64,000 nt of DNA from Chitinophagaceae bacterium. GTDB taxonomy: Bacteria > Bacteroidota > Bacteroidia > Chitinophagales > Chitinophagaceae. The stretch spans positions 682,001-746,000 of the forward strand of contig JAHBTK010000002.1 in NCBI GenBank assembly GCA_019638625.1, in the 5' to 3' direction. Shown piece by piece: positions 1 to 8,756 of the stretch. Under the pieces are notes generated by a model. That model saw only the letters and a list, made by a program, of their open reading frames with translations, was not told the origin of the DNA and ran no database searches. The translations under genes and the position numbers were made by a program. Position 1 is the first letter of the stretch. Every line of letters begins with the position of its first letter.

Positions 1-106
1 CGGCAGTGAGTTCAGCGTTACAGGATCGGTAAACCAAGGGCCGGCCAGCGCACCGCTAACCAAGTATACCGTTACCATCAACGGAAATACACTGACGGTC
101 AATTAA
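1..106 (+). CDS. C-terminal end of an unidentified protein (partial)
   Basis: An open frame enters from the left edge (first full codon at 2) and stops with TAA at 104-106, giving 34 residues. The sequence is rich in Ser, Thr, Gly and Asn with alternating hydrophobic residues and ends in a Thr-Leu-Thr-Val-Asn strand, like the last strands of an Ig-like or other beta-sandwich domain of an exported protein. Too little is present to name a family. Confidence 0.5.
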   Translation, partial: GSEFSVTGSVNQGPASAPLTKYTVTINGNTLTVN

Positions 107-290
107 TCAATAGATTTCCGGAAGCAACATCCCTGTTTGGCTATGAGTTCCCCTTTTTTCAACATTTCGTGGATATTGTCGTTGGGGCGCCTGAAAGATT
201 ACAGGCGTCTCAGCAATACCTGGTAAGAAAAGAGGTGATTTTGATATGCTCGATGCGCTATAACCATAGTGCAAATGTGAATATTGGCTA

Positions 291-701
291 CTATGCTGGT
301 GGAGATAAGCCATATGGCCAGTGTACGAATATCAACAATGGAGTCGAACAAACATAGGAGATTTCGAGGTATCCTTCCTTTAGTCGCAACGGGGATGTAA
401 TCTCACAGGTTTCACCTCTCCCCGGTGAAGACAAAGGCAATGTGACTGGTAACCGGATGGCTGTAATTGCTTGTTTTTCAGTATATTGTGGTGTTTCCAG
501 GGCCTTAATGTTATTCCACTCCTGCCTTGTAAGCCGGAACATAAAATCAGCCGGAAAACGCTTAATATTCCTCTTGACGGTTTGGTTAAAAACCTTTGTT
601 TCTACTTCATAAAGGGCCATCAGGTCATAGTCCAGCATTACCCTCTCATTCCTGATCTCATAAATTTTGTTCTGGATAGATTGGATGACTTGCATGTTCA
701 T
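291..701 (-). CDS. ORF6N-domain protein with an atypical, probably replaced C-terminus
   Basis: A 136-residue product. Residues 1-67 match the start of the ORF6N (KilA-N-like, phage antirepressor-related) DNA-binding domain: an N-terminal stretch ending in MLDYDLMALYEVETK, then NIKRFPADFMFRLT and a following EW. A normal family member continues with a Gly-rich loop and a 'YAFTEQGV'-like segment. Here the reading instead runs into 'LSSPGRGE' and 'LRLKEGYLEIS', which look like translated intergenic repeat. I infer that the 3' half was lost or overwritten and the gene is probably non-functional. ORF6N genes are typical of mobile or phage-derived DNA. The 180 bp downstream (107-290) holds only a small hairpin at 188-207. 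Confidence 0.55.
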   Translation of the reverse strand: MNMQVIQSIQNKIYEIRNERVMLDYDLMALYEVETKVFNQTVKRNIKRFPADFMFRLTRQEWNNIKALETPQYTEKQAITAIRLPVTLPLSSPGRGETCEITSPLRLKEGYLEISYVCSTPLLIFVHWPYGLSPPA

Positions 702-768
702 AGGTTAAGAACTTAAAATATAGGCATTTCTAGGATAAACAGTAAATAAGGTTTGCTGAGTCGGGATC

Positions 769-823
769 ATTGTTGGTGGAGTTAAATCGCATAGTCAACG
801 CACGAACAACAACAGCGTTTAAA
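769..823 (+). repeat. Degenerate copy of the REP-like intergenic repeat (copy A)
   Basis: The segment starts with ATTGTTGGTG and ends with AACAACAACAGCGTTTAAA, so both arms and the GCGTTTAAA tail of the repeat family seen elsewhere are present. The GC-rich centre has diverged. It lies upstream of the DUF4838 gene. Confidence 0.5.
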
Positions 824-847
824 TATCCCGTTTTTTTGCCCGATGTG

Positions 848-877
848 TTTGAGCCTGGCGCATGAGTTGTACCTTAG
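848..877 (+). promoter_or_regulatory. Candidate Bacteroidota promoter for the DUF4838 gene
   Basis: TTTG at 848-851 and TACCTTAG at 870-877 are separated by 18 bp, close to the TTTG / TAnnTTTG consensus used by the primary sigma factor of this phylum. Transcription would begin near 884, so translation should start at the ATG at 916, not the in-frame ATG at 862. Confidence 0.4.
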
Positions 878-915
878 TTATTCATTATTCCGACAACACT
901 TTTTTTACTTTCATC

Positions 916-3120
916 ATGAAACGTTTTATCAGTCTGTTGTTATTCATCTGTTGCTTTTATGCTGTATTACCTGCACAGGTAACGCTGGTCAGCAATAAAA
1001 AGCAGGCAGGCAGGATCATACTCACCTCAGGGGACAGCACGGATGCCGGCGCGGCCCGTTTGCTCCAGGATTTTGTAGCAAGGATTACCGGAACGAAACT
1101 GGCGATCCAAAAAACAGCCCAGGTCAGAAAGAACGATGTTGTTATAGGCAATGAAGGATTGAATACAAATGTGCAGAAAGATCATCTTCCGGAAGACGGA
1201 TTTCGCATAGTGCACAATGATCATACCCTGCGGATGGTTTCCGGAGGTGGAAAAGGAACCATATATGCGGTGGTGAGCCTGCTTGAACGCTACTGCGGGG
1301 TTTCGTACTGGGGAGAGCAGGAATATAGCTTACAGCCGGCTTCCACGCTGGAAATACCGGTAATTGATCTCACGGAAATACCTTCCTTCCGGTACAGGCA
1401 AAGTCAGCATTATGCCATGGCAACAGATCCCGTTTACCGGAACTGGATGCGGTTGAAAACGCCCGGCGAGATATTTGCCGGTAACCTGTGGGTACATACT
1501 TTTGATTTCCTGCTGCCTTCAGCAGTATATGGCGAAGCACACCCGGAATACTATTCTTATTTTAACGGTAAACGCCATCCCGGCAAAGCCAGCCAGTGGT
1601 GTTTGTCCAATCCTGAGGTGCTGGAAATCGTGACCCGAAGGCTGGATTCCGTATTTAAAGCCAATCCTGATAAACATATCATTTCCGTAAGCCAGAACGA
1701 CGGCAATTACACTTTTTGCCAGTGTGAAAAATGCAAGGCGATCGATGATCATGAAGGCGCCCATTCAGGCAGCCTTATACATTTTATGAACAAACTGGCT
1801 GAACGTTTTCCCGATAAAGAAATTTCAACACTGGCCTATTTATATTCCATGAAACCTCCCCGCCATGTGAAGCCGGCCAAAAATGTAAATGTCATGTTGT
1901 GTAGCATCGATTGTGACAGGGAAGTTTCATTAAAGGAAAATGCTTCGGGAAGAGAATTTGCTGAAGCGCTGGAAGGATGGAGCGCCATAACAGAAAACAT
2001 ATTTGTCTGGGACTATGGCATCAACTTCGACAATTATCTTGTGCCATTTCCCAATTTCCATATACTGGGAGAAAATATGCGCTTGTTTCACCAGAACAAT
2101 ACCTCCATGCACTTTTCCCAGATCGCCGGCAGCCGTGGTGGCGACTTTGCTGAATTAAGGACCTGGCTGGTATCCAAACTAATGTGGGACGTAAACCGGA
2201 ATGAAGATTCTCTTATACAAACCTTTCTGCATGGTTATTATGGCAATGCCTCGTCTTATTTATATCAATATATTAAGTTGATGGAAGGCGCCTTGCTGGG
2301 TAGTGGCAAACGGTTATGGATATACGATTCTCCTGTATCGCATAAAGAGGGTATGTTGAAGCAATCATTGATGCGCAGATACAATGATCTGTTTGACCGG
2401 GCTGAAGCGGCTGTCGCAACAGACTCGACTTTATTGAAAAGGGTATGGCGTACCCGTTTACCGTTACAATATTCCGAACTGGACATTACCCGGACCAATA
2501 AAGAGATGGACGTGGATGATATCAGCCGCAAGCTGGATCTGTTTGAAGAAAGGGTAAAATTGTTTTCTGTCCCGACGCTGAATGAAAGAAGAAACAGTCC
2601 TCTTGATTATACCGCACTGTACAGAACACGCTATATGCCCTCCGGCAAACAAACAATACCGATCGTTGATATCAGTTTTTCTGTACCCCCCAGCGAAAAG
2701 TATGCTGCTATGGGAAGTGAACTTACAGATGGGTTATATGGGGGTATGACATTTGCGGAAGGATGGGTAGGCTGGCTGGGCACAGATGCAACATTGATAC
2801 TTGATTTAGGCAGTGAAAAGGAATTTGCCGCCATCCATACCGATTTCTTACATCAGCTTGGCGCATGGATCTTAGCGCCGTCCAATGTTACATATTCCGT
2901 TTCATCTGATGGCAGGGATTACAAAATACTGCAATCCATCGATCACCCGGAAGACAGGAACCCCCAGGTAAAATTTGTGGATATCAGCTATACAGGTGAC
3001 TCGCCGGTGAAGGCACGTTACATCAAAGTAGATATAACAGGCATCAAAACCTGCCCGCACTGGCATTACGGCGTAGGGCATCCCTGCTGGTTTTTTATAG
3101 ATGAAATATGGGTGGAATGA
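916..3120 (+). CDS. Exported DUF4838-domain protein, putative glycan-active enzyme
   Basis: 734 residues from the ATG at 916, which begins a clear signal peptide (Met-Lys-Arg, hydrophobic core, cleavage near 'LPAQ'). The N-terminal part resembles the alpha-glucuronidase/GH20-type accessory domain ('RIVHNDHTLRMVSGG', 'AVVSLLERYCGVSYWG'). The middle is DUF4838, with the typical 'CQCEKCKAIDDHEG' cluster. The last 140 residues look like a discoidin/F5-8C-type beta-sandwich carbohydrate-binding domain. DUF4838 proteins are predicted glycoside hydrolase relatives acting outside the cytoplasm; the substrate is unknown. The gene stands alone but points toward the glycan locus that begins at 6.7 kb. 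Confidence 0.8.
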   Translation: MKRFISLLLFICCFYAVLPAQVTLVSNKKQAGRIILTSGDSTDAGAARLLQDFVARITGTKLAIQKTAQVRKNDVVIGNEGLNTNVQKDHLPEDGFRIVHNDHTLRMVSGGGKGTIYAVVSLLERYCGVSYWGEQEYSLQPASTLEIPVIDLTEIPSFRYRQSQHYAMATDPVYRNWMRLKTPGEIFAGNLWVHTFDFLLPSAVYGEAHPEYYSYFNGKRHPGKASQWCLSNPEVLEIVTRRLDSVFKANPDKHIISVSQNDGNYTFCQCEKCKAIDDHEGAHSGSLIHFMNKLAERFPDKEISTLAYLYSMKPPRHVKPAKNVNVMLCSIDCDREVSLKENASGREFAEALEGWSAITENIFVWDYGINFDNYLVPFPNFHILGENMRLFHQNNTSMHFSQIAGSRGGDFAELRTWLVSKLMWDVNRNEDSLIQTFLHGYYGNASSYLYQYIKLMEGALLGSGKRLWIYDSPVSHKEGMLKQSLMRRYNDLFDRAEAAVATDSTLLKRVWRTRLPLQYSELDITRTNKEMDVDDISRKLDLFEERVKLFSVPTLNERRNSPLDYTALYRTRYMPSGKQTIPIVDISFSVPPSEKYAAMGSELTDGLYGGMTFAEGWVGWLGTDATLILDLGSEKEFAAIHTDFLHQLGAWILAPSNVTYSVSSDGRDYKILQSIDHPEDRNPQVKFVDISYTGDSPVKARYIKVDITGIKTCPHWHYGVGHPCWFFIDEIWVE

Positions 3121-3163
3121 GAATGATTGCTGATTTATGATTGCTGATTTGTTTTCTCATCGC

Positions 3164-3215
3164 CGTTGTTGGTGTTCGAGGGCGAGCGCTGTGGGCAGGC
3201 ATCACCAACAACAAG
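3164..3215 (-). repeat. REP-like repeat, inverted copy (B1)
   Basis: CGCCGTTGTTGGTGTT at the left and CACCAACAAC at the right are the reverse complement of the family consensus. The copy is head-to-head with B2 (3236-3283), making a BIME-like pair in the gap 3121-3727. Confidence 0.6.
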
Positions 3216-3235
3216 GAGATAATCCGACACAAAAC

Positions 3236-3283
3236 TTGTTGGTGAAGCTAATGCTCAATGCCTGCGCGCAACACCAATGGCGC
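3236..3283 (+). repeat. REP-like repeat, direct copy (B2)
   Basis: TTGTTGGTGAAGCT, then CAATGCCTGCGCGCAACA and CCAATGGCG, follow the family consensus closely. The arms TTGTTGGTG and CACCAA can pair around a GCGC-rich centre. Confidence 0.65.
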
Positions 3284-3489
3284 AACCTGATAAAAACACC
3301 CTCCTGGAGTTCAATAATAAGTTCCCTGAAGAAGGGTTTATATTTGTGAAAAGAGACAGCTTTTAAAATTGCCGCTTTTTTACTATTTCCGGGATACTCC
3401 TTTTTCTACTTTTAAATACATATTCTTTGTTTTATCCCTTACACCTGATTGAAACAAAAAGCGGTTAGAAAACAATAACTTTTATTAAT

Positions 3490-3591
3490 AATGTCCGCTA
3501 TAGAATAAGCTGTTTTATTTGGTATTGACATAGTCAATGCTTTCTGCCTGCAACCAAAACAATAATGACGCACTGTGTCAAAAGCGGACAT
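3490..3591 (+). promoter_or_regulatory. Candidate upstream activator sites for a sigma-54 promoter
   Basis: AATGTCCGCT at 3490-3499 and its exact reverse complement AGCGGACATT at 3583-3592 form a widely spaced inverted pair. The second lies within TGTCAAAAGCGGACA, a partial TGTCCG-n-CGGACA dyad. The position, 75-190 bp upstream of the -24/-12 box, is where NtrC-type activators bind. The activator assignment is inference. Confidence 0.4.
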
Positions 3592-3663
3592 TTGATTGTA
3601 TCAAAAACGTGCAGTTCAACCGGGCGCCTATACCAAATGCATTGTGTTTCAATGATAAGCCGG

Positions 3664-3680
3664 CTGGCACTATGTTGGCA
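3664..3680 (+). promoter_or_regulatory. Sigma-54 type -24/-12 promoter of the FtsX-like permease
   Basis: CTGGCACTATGTTGGCA matches the RpoN consensus (TGGCACG-N4-TTGCW): TGGCAC is exact, GC is correctly spaced at -12, and one base differs in the -12 TT. Initiation about 12 bp downstream (near 3691) leaves a leader of about 37 nt before the ATG at 3728. Confidence 0.55.
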
Positions 3681-3727
3681 CGCCAATAAGTGATGGTATA
3701 AAATCTCTAACAACCAAAACCTGTTAT

Positions 3728-6106
3728 ATGCCATACAATAAAGCATTTATTTTATTCCGGAATATCCGGAGAAATAAAACCTTCAGCCTCCTGAACATTT
3801 TTGGCCTTGCAACCGGTATTGCCTGCGCCTGCTTTATTTTTTTATGGATAGAAAATGAGCGCTCTTTTAATCACCAGTTCACTAAACGGGACAATCTTTT
3901 TTTTCTTGTACAACAGGATAAAAATGAGCCGGGTGGAAATTTTGCGAATAGCGCACCAACACCTATGACACCCGACCTGGAAAAAAATATGCCGGGCATT
4001 AAGAACATTGGTCGCATTACCTGGGAAAACAGGCAGCTTTTTGTGCTGGGCGACAAAAAGGTCTTCAGGACGGGGCAGTATGCCGACCCTTCCATCCTCT
4101 CAATGCTGGACTTTAATTTTATTTACGGTGCGCAGCCATCCCTGTCATCGCCGGAGTCAATCATCATCAGCGAAAGTATGTCGAAAGCATTGTTCAATGA
4201 TGAAAACCCTGTTGGTAAAACCATTGTCACCCAAAGCGAATCGTTCTGGTCAAAGGACGGCAGCTTTAAGATCACCGGCGTATTCAAAGATTTTCCCGAA
4301 AATTCTTCATTCAGGTTTAACTGGATATCTCCTTTCAAAGTATATGACGACCTGTTGATGCCGGAATGGAACAAATGGAATATATTCCATGCTACGCTTG
4401 TTGAAACAGAACCCATGGCAAACCTTGACCATCTTGGTAATATGCTCAGGGATTATATGCCGGCAAAGGTGGAGAACTCTCCCCTGCAGACCTTCCTGCT
4501 TTCCATAAAAGACATTAACCTCTATGATAAACTGGTAAACGGAAAGCCTTCAGGAGGAAAAATAGAGTACATTAACCTGTTTTTCGTGATTGCCGTTCTT
4601 ATTCTCCTGATCGGCTGCATCAATTTTATGAACCTTTCAACAGCCAGATCAGAAAAACGTGCGCTTGAAGTGGGTGTGCGCAAGGTATCCGGAGCCGGCA
4701 GGTTCAGCCTGATCAGGCAGTTCATGGCTGAGTCACTGGCGATGGCATTTCTTTCGGTGATAGTGGCTGTTGTTATGATCTATCTTGGCATTCCCTTGTT
4801 TAATAAAATTATCGGGAAAGAATTACAGATTGATTTGCTGCAGCCTGTTCACTTTATTTTTTTACTGTCTGCAGGAGTTATTTGCGGCGTGGTTTCCGGC
4901 TTGTACCCGTCGTTCTATTTATCGTCATTTAAACCCGTGCAGGTCTTAAAAGGACTAAAACTGTCTAAAAGCGGTACTCCTGTATTCATGAGAAAAGGAT
5001 TGGTAATTTTACAGTTTACAATATCCGTTATTCTCATCATTGCGACCATAACCATTTACCGGCAGATCGGGCATATCAAATCCAGGAACCTGGGCTACGA
5101 TGTAAAGAACATGGTTGAGGTACTGATCCCCACAAGTGTGAAAAATCATTTTCCCGCTGTCAGAAATGAATTATTGAAAACAGGTCTTATCGAAAATGTG
5201 GCAGTCACCTGGAGCGAGCCGCTTTATATGCACACTTCCTCTGATGAATATACCTGGGAGGGCAAATCCCCCAACGATAAATCTCACGTATTTGATGTAG
5301 GCGTAAGCGCCGGCTATATTTCTACCATGAAAATGAAGATCAAAGCCGGCCGCGACTTTTATGATACAGACGCTGACAGCCTGCGCAACGTGATCATCAA
5401 TGAAACACTCGCGAAGAAGATGGGTGAGCAGGGTAAGCTGGGCGCCTATATCTCACGGAAATCGCCGGAAATAAGGGTAGAGGTTATCGGCATCGTGGAA
5501 GATTTTGTTTTTAATGACATGTATGGCTCCGGCGCACCTGTTATGATAATCTGCCTGCCACAGGCGGCGGAGGACATGATCATCAGGGCAAAAGACGGTG
5601 CAGATATACAAAAGATCATTGCTGCTACAGACCATGTACTCAACTCCTTCAGCAAGGGTTATCCGTTCGAATATAAATTTGTGGATGAAAAATTTAACCG
5701 GCTATTCCAGTCCGAAACACTTATCGGAAACCTGTCCGTCATTTTTTCGGTATTGGCCATTCTCGTTTCATGCCTCGGTTTGTTTGGCCTCGCTGCTTAT
5801 ACGGCAGAGAAGAGAACAAAAGAGATCGGGATAAGGAAGGTACTGGGCGCTTCTGTCAGTTCGCTGACCCAATTATTGTCGGTTGATTTTTTAAAGCTGG
5901 TTTGTATTTCCTGTGTTGTTGCTTTTCCGGTGGCATGGTGGTCGCTGCACAACTGGCTGCAGCATTATCAGTACCGTACAACCGTTGAGTGGTGGACATT
6001 TCCCCTGGCGGCTTTTATAGCAATATTGATTGCGGTTGTTACGGTAGCTTACCAGGCGGTCAAAGCGGCCGTTCTTAACCCGGTAAAAGCATTACGAACG
6101 GAGTGA
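3728..6106 (+). CDS. FtsX/MacB-type ABC transporter permease
   Basis: 792 residues, the size usual for Bacteroidota proteins that carry two MacB_PCD-FtsX units in one chain. The N-terminal cytoplasmic start and first membrane helix ('SLLNIFGLATGIACACFIFLWI') lead into a large periplasmic domain. An FtsX block of three helices begins near residue 280, a second periplasmic domain follows, and the final FtsX block ends near residue 790. The signatures 'EVGVRKVSGA' and 'EIGIRKVLGA' mark the two FtsX halves. No ATPase gene is adjacent, which is common for this family; the ATPase partner and the exported substrate are unknown. Candidate sigma-54 sites upstream suggest activation by an NtrC-type regulator. 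Confidence 0.9.
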   Translation: MPYNKAFILFRNIRRNKTFSLLNIFGLATGIACACFIFLWIENERSFNHQFTKRDNLFFLVQQDKNEPGGNFANSAPTPMTPDLEKNMPGIKNIGRITWENRQLFVLGDKKVFRTGQYADPSILSMLDFNFIYGAQPSLSSPESIIISESMSKALFNDENPVGKTIVTQSESFWSKDGSFKITGVFKDFPENSSFRFNWISPFKVYDDLLMPEWNKWNIFHATLVETEPMANLDHLGNMLRDYMPAKVENSPLQTFLLSIKDINLYDKLVNGKPSGGKIEYINLFFVIAVLILLIGCINFMNLSTARSEKRALEVGVRKVSGAGRFSLIRQFMAESLAMAFLSVIVAVVMIYLGIPLFNKIIGKELQIDLLQPVHFIFLLSAGVICGVVSGLYPSFYLSSFKPVQVLKGLKLSKSGTPVFMRKGLVILQFTISVILIIATITIYRQIGHIKSRNLGYDVKNMVEVLIPTSVKNHFPAVRNELLKTGLIENVAVTWSEPLYMHTSSDEYTWEGKSPNDKSHVFDVGVSAGYISTMKMKIKAGRDFYDTDADSLRNVIINETLAKKMGEQGKLGAYISRKSPEIRVEVIGIVEDFVFNDMYGSGAPVMIICLPQAAEDMIIRAKDGADIQKIIAATDHVLNSFSKGYPFEYKFVDEKFNRLFQSETLIGNLSVIFSVLAILVSCLGLFGLAAYTAEKRTKEIGIRKVLGASVSSLTQLLSVDFLKLVCISCVVAFPVAWWSLHNWLQHYQYRTTVEWWTFPLAAFIAILIAVVTVAYQAVKAAVLNPVKALRTE

Positions 6107-6310
6107 GTAATGATGAAAATAAAAGATCCCCGAGAAAATAAACTTTAAGGGTTAGATGAGGAACCGGGCTTAAAGATTGTTGTCCCTGCGGTTACACAAT
6201 AAAATTGTAAATATTTTTATCCCGTTGTTCGCGTTCTTGGGGGTACTGTGTGTAAGCAACAGCAACGAGGGTAATACCGGTAACAGAAATAAATCGTTCA
6301 GTTACAGCAA

Positions 6311-6365
6311 TTGTTGGTGAAACTGGCACGCAATGCCTGCGCGCTATACCAACAACGACGTTTAA
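6311..6365 (+). repeat. REP-like repeat (copy C)
   Basis: TTGTTGGTGAAACTGGCACG, then CAATGCCTGCGCGC, TACCAACAACGACGTTTAA. Both arms and the tail are kept. A possible degenerate inverted copy lies at about 6221-6275. The copy sits in the 600-bp gap between the permease and the ECF sigma gene; besides this repeat and the hairpin at 6365-6403 I see nothing in that gap. Confidence 0.65.
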
Positions 6366-6403
6366 GGCATCTGTATCATCTCTCACGGATGATACAGATG
6401 CCT
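6365..6403. repeat. Perfect 16-bp inverted repeat, 7-nt loop
   Basis: AGGCATCTGTATCATC at 6365-6380 and GATGATACAGATGCCT at 6388-6403 are exact reverse complements around TCTCACG. It directly abuts REP copy C. No T-run follows on either strand, so a simple intrinsic terminator is not obvious. It could be a large operator, an RNA structure or part of the repeat element. Confidence 0.6.
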
Positions 6404-6710
6404 GGGAAAGCATTGCATCCGGTAATTATTTACTCAAAAGACAGACAGAAGGAACGGCACCCCCCAATAACATATGCTGAAATAATTTTAAAAACGACTA
6501 CGACTTTCCAAATTTCCGGTTGTCTTATGTCTAGGGTTATAGCATAATTTTCAGGTACGCCCTATGTAAAAAGAAAAAAAAGCTTTAAGTTAGTAACTGC
6601 CTCTGCTGTTGAGGTATAGTATTTCCCACGGCAGATAAAACGATGTTGTTGTTAGGTTGCCGGCTTAAAGGACACCGGTATACCTTTCAAAACCTGCTTA
6701 ATGATAACGA

Positions 6711-7313
6711 ATGCTTAACGCTTCTGAAGATAGAGAAAGATGCCTTTTAGATGAGGTAGCCAATGGTGATGAAAGGGCATACGCCGTGTTATTTCATATT
6801 TACCGACCCAAAATTTACTCCTTTATCTTTCGCATATCCGGCTCGGTCCAATCAGCCGAAGATGTTACCCAGGACGTATTCGCTAAGATATGGCAAAGCA
6901 GGGCAGACCTGGTCAGGATCAAAAACTTTAATGCCTATATTTTCCGTATTGCCCACAATCACTTTCTGAATGCCATAAAAAAAATGGCCAGGGAAACCCT
7001 TGTTTTACAAAAAATTGAAAACCGGTCAGCTACTGTGGAAGAGGCTTCGGATGTACTGGAAAAAAAAGAACTTCTCGGCTTATTTCATTTTGCGGTTGAC
7101 GAATTGCCACAAAAGCAGAAAATGGTATTCCTGCTGAGTAAGGAAAAAGGAATGAAACAGGAAGAAATTTCCCAACAGCTCAATATATCCGTAGTAACGG
7201 TTAAAAGCCATATGACGCAGGCATTCCGGGCCATACGAAAGAAATTAAAAGCTGTTTATTATTTCGTTCTCCTTCCTTTCACAATTATACTTACCTGCTT
7301 TTTTGCGGGTTAA
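6711..7313 (+). CDS. ECF sigma-70 factor, FecI-like (SusC/D-associated)
   Basis: 200 residues. Sigma region 2 spans about residues 15-95 ('SAEDVTQDVFAKIWQ', 'FNAYIFRIAHN') and region 4 about 130-185 ('LPQKQKMVFLLSKEKGMKQ', then an HTH ending 'SVVTVKSHMTQAFRAI'). The last 20 residues are hydrophobic, a feature common in Bacteroidota FecI-like factors. With the FecR gene 116 bp downstream and SusC after it, it forms a cell-surface signalling cascade: substrate engaged by SusC should release this factor to transcribe the locus. Confidence 0.92.
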   Translation: MLNASEDRERCLLDEVANGDERAYAVLFHIYRPKIYSFIFRISGSVQSAEDVTQDVFAKIWQSRADLVRIKNFNAYIFRIAHNHFLNAIKKMARETLVLQKIENRSATVEEASDVLEKKELLGLFHFAVDELPQKQKMVFLLSKEKGMKQEEISQQLNISVVTVKSHMTQAFRAIRKKLKAVYYFVLLPFTIILTCFFAG

Positions 7314-7429
7314 TTTTTTACTGACATACGACTTTCTCTTTTCCCGGTTGTCATACTATTAGCTGATAACATTATCTGATTTTGGCCCCGTTTTTTGAAT
7401 TTTCAATTCAGAATTAAAAAAAAGAGAAG

Positions 7430-8620
7430 ATGGAAGAACTAGATGAAAGAATCTATTATCTGATGGATCGCCTTTTCAACAATAGCTGTACACAGGCGGA
7501 AAAAGAAGAGCTGGCTTATTGGATAGAAAAAGCACAGGATGATACAAAACTAAGGCGCTATTTGTCGGATATGTGGAACCGGTTTGAACCTTTGGAAGAC
7601 ATGGCTGAAGAAAAAGCAAATCACCTGTTCAGTTCTGTTACCAGGACCAACAGATCTGCTATTCTTCAGTCAAAATCTAAAAACCGGTATCTGTTGTTTT
7701 CAGGCATTGCTGCCGCCTGTATCCTGATCATAGCCAGCGGAGCTTATATTTTCTCTTACCGGCAATCGCCCCCCAATACAAGCCATACGATTGTTGATAA
7801 ACCACAAAGCCTTGTAAATGATATTGCGCCCGGGCAGTTTAAAGCTATGCTGACATTATCAGATGGATCACAGGTTGTATTGGACACTGTTCAGCACCAG
7901 ATCATCTCCCCGGAAGGAACCGCGCAGGTAAATAATTCAAACGGTCACCTTTATTATAACAGCTCCGCGGGAAAACAGGAAAAAACAGTTTACAATATAC
8001 TTACTACCAACAGGGGAGAGCAATATTCCATGACGCTGGCTGATGGTACAAAACTCTGGTTGAATGCGGCTTCTTCCGTCCGGTTTCCTGTAGCTTTTAC
8101 CGGTGGCTACCGCGATGTGGAAATTACGGGAGAAGTGTATTTTGAAGTAACCAGCAATAAAGAAAAGCCGTTCAGGGTAAAAGCAGGAGATGAGCAAATT
8201 GAAGTGCTGGGAACGCATTTTAATATTAACGCCTACAGCGATGAACCTTTTGTACGCACTACTTTGATTGAAGGATCAGTGAAAGTGAATCTCGGCTCTT
8301 CAAGCGCTTTGCTTAAACCCAATGAGCAGGCCCTTGTAAAGAATGGCAGCACTAAAATAAATGTTTCCCCCGCAGACGGGCAAGCAGCTATTGCATGGAA
8401 AAGCGGCTATTTTAAATTAACTAATAGTGAAGTGTCCGACATTATGCGGCAAATAGCACGATGGTATGATATTGAAGTAGTCTACAAAGGAAATATTCCG
8501 TCCGGTACCATTTCCGGCGAAGTACCAAGAAACCTGAATTTATCGGAAGTCTTAAAAGTACTGGAACTAAGCGATGTGCGTTGCCAACTGGAAGGGAAAA
8601 CACTGATTATTACTAATTGA
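7430..8620 (+). CDS. FecR-type anti-sigma factor
   Basis: 396 residues: a short cytoplasmic sigma-binding part (1-85), one membrane helix at about 87-108, then a periplasmic FecR domain around 185-285 (LADGTKLWLNAASSVRFP, 'FRVKAGDEQIEVLGTHFNINAY') and a C-terminal DUF4974 domain around 325-395, which contacts the N-terminal signalling domain of the TonB receptor. It holds the upstream sigma factor in check until the SusC partner at 8757 signals through its STN domain. Confidence 0.92.
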   Translation: MEELDERIYYLMDRLFNNSCTQAEKEELAYWIEKAQDDTKLRRYLSDMWNRFEPLEDMAEEKANHLFSSVTRTNRSAILQSKSKNRYLLFSGIAAACILIIASGAYIFSYRQSPPNTSHTIVDKPQSLVNDIAPGQFKAMLTLSDGSQVVLDTVQHQIISPEGTAQVNNSNGHLYYNSSAGKQEKTVYNILTTNRGEQYSMTLADGTKLWLNAASSVRFPVAFTGGYRDVEITGEVYFEVTSNKEKPFRVKAGDEQIEVLGTHFNINAYSDEPFVRTTLIEGSVKVNLGSSSALLKPNEQALVKNGSTKINVSPADGQAAIAWKSGYFKLTNSEVSDIMRQIARWYDIEVVYKGNIPSGTISGEVPRNLNLSEVLKVLELSDVRCQLEGKTLIITN

Positions 8621-8640
8621 TTATCCGCCCGGATATAAAA

Positions 8641-8666
8641 ACCGCCCTGCGGACAGGCAGGACGGT
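8641..8666. terminator. Hairpin between FecR and SusC genes
   Basis: ACCGCCCTGC (8641-8650) and GCAGGACGGT (8657-8666) pair with a single mismatch around GGACAG. No T-run follows, so it may attenuate transcription or protect the 3' end rather than terminate fully. It separates the regulatory pair from the structural operon. Confidence 0.4.
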
Positions 8667-8756
8667 AAATCGTTCAGGCGAACCATGCGGCATAAGTCGC
8701 GTTGGAAAACAACATACCAATTGCCATTGATTGTTTAACCCAAACATTACAAAGTT

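Noticed and set aside
107..357. Two short frames near the left edge (107-313 minus, 169-357 plus)
   Set aside because: They overlap each other and the ORF6N tail and show no signal, domain or conserved pattern.
3137..3349. 70-codon frame after the DUF4838 gene
   Set aside because: Consists of REP copies B1 and B2 read through; no protein features.
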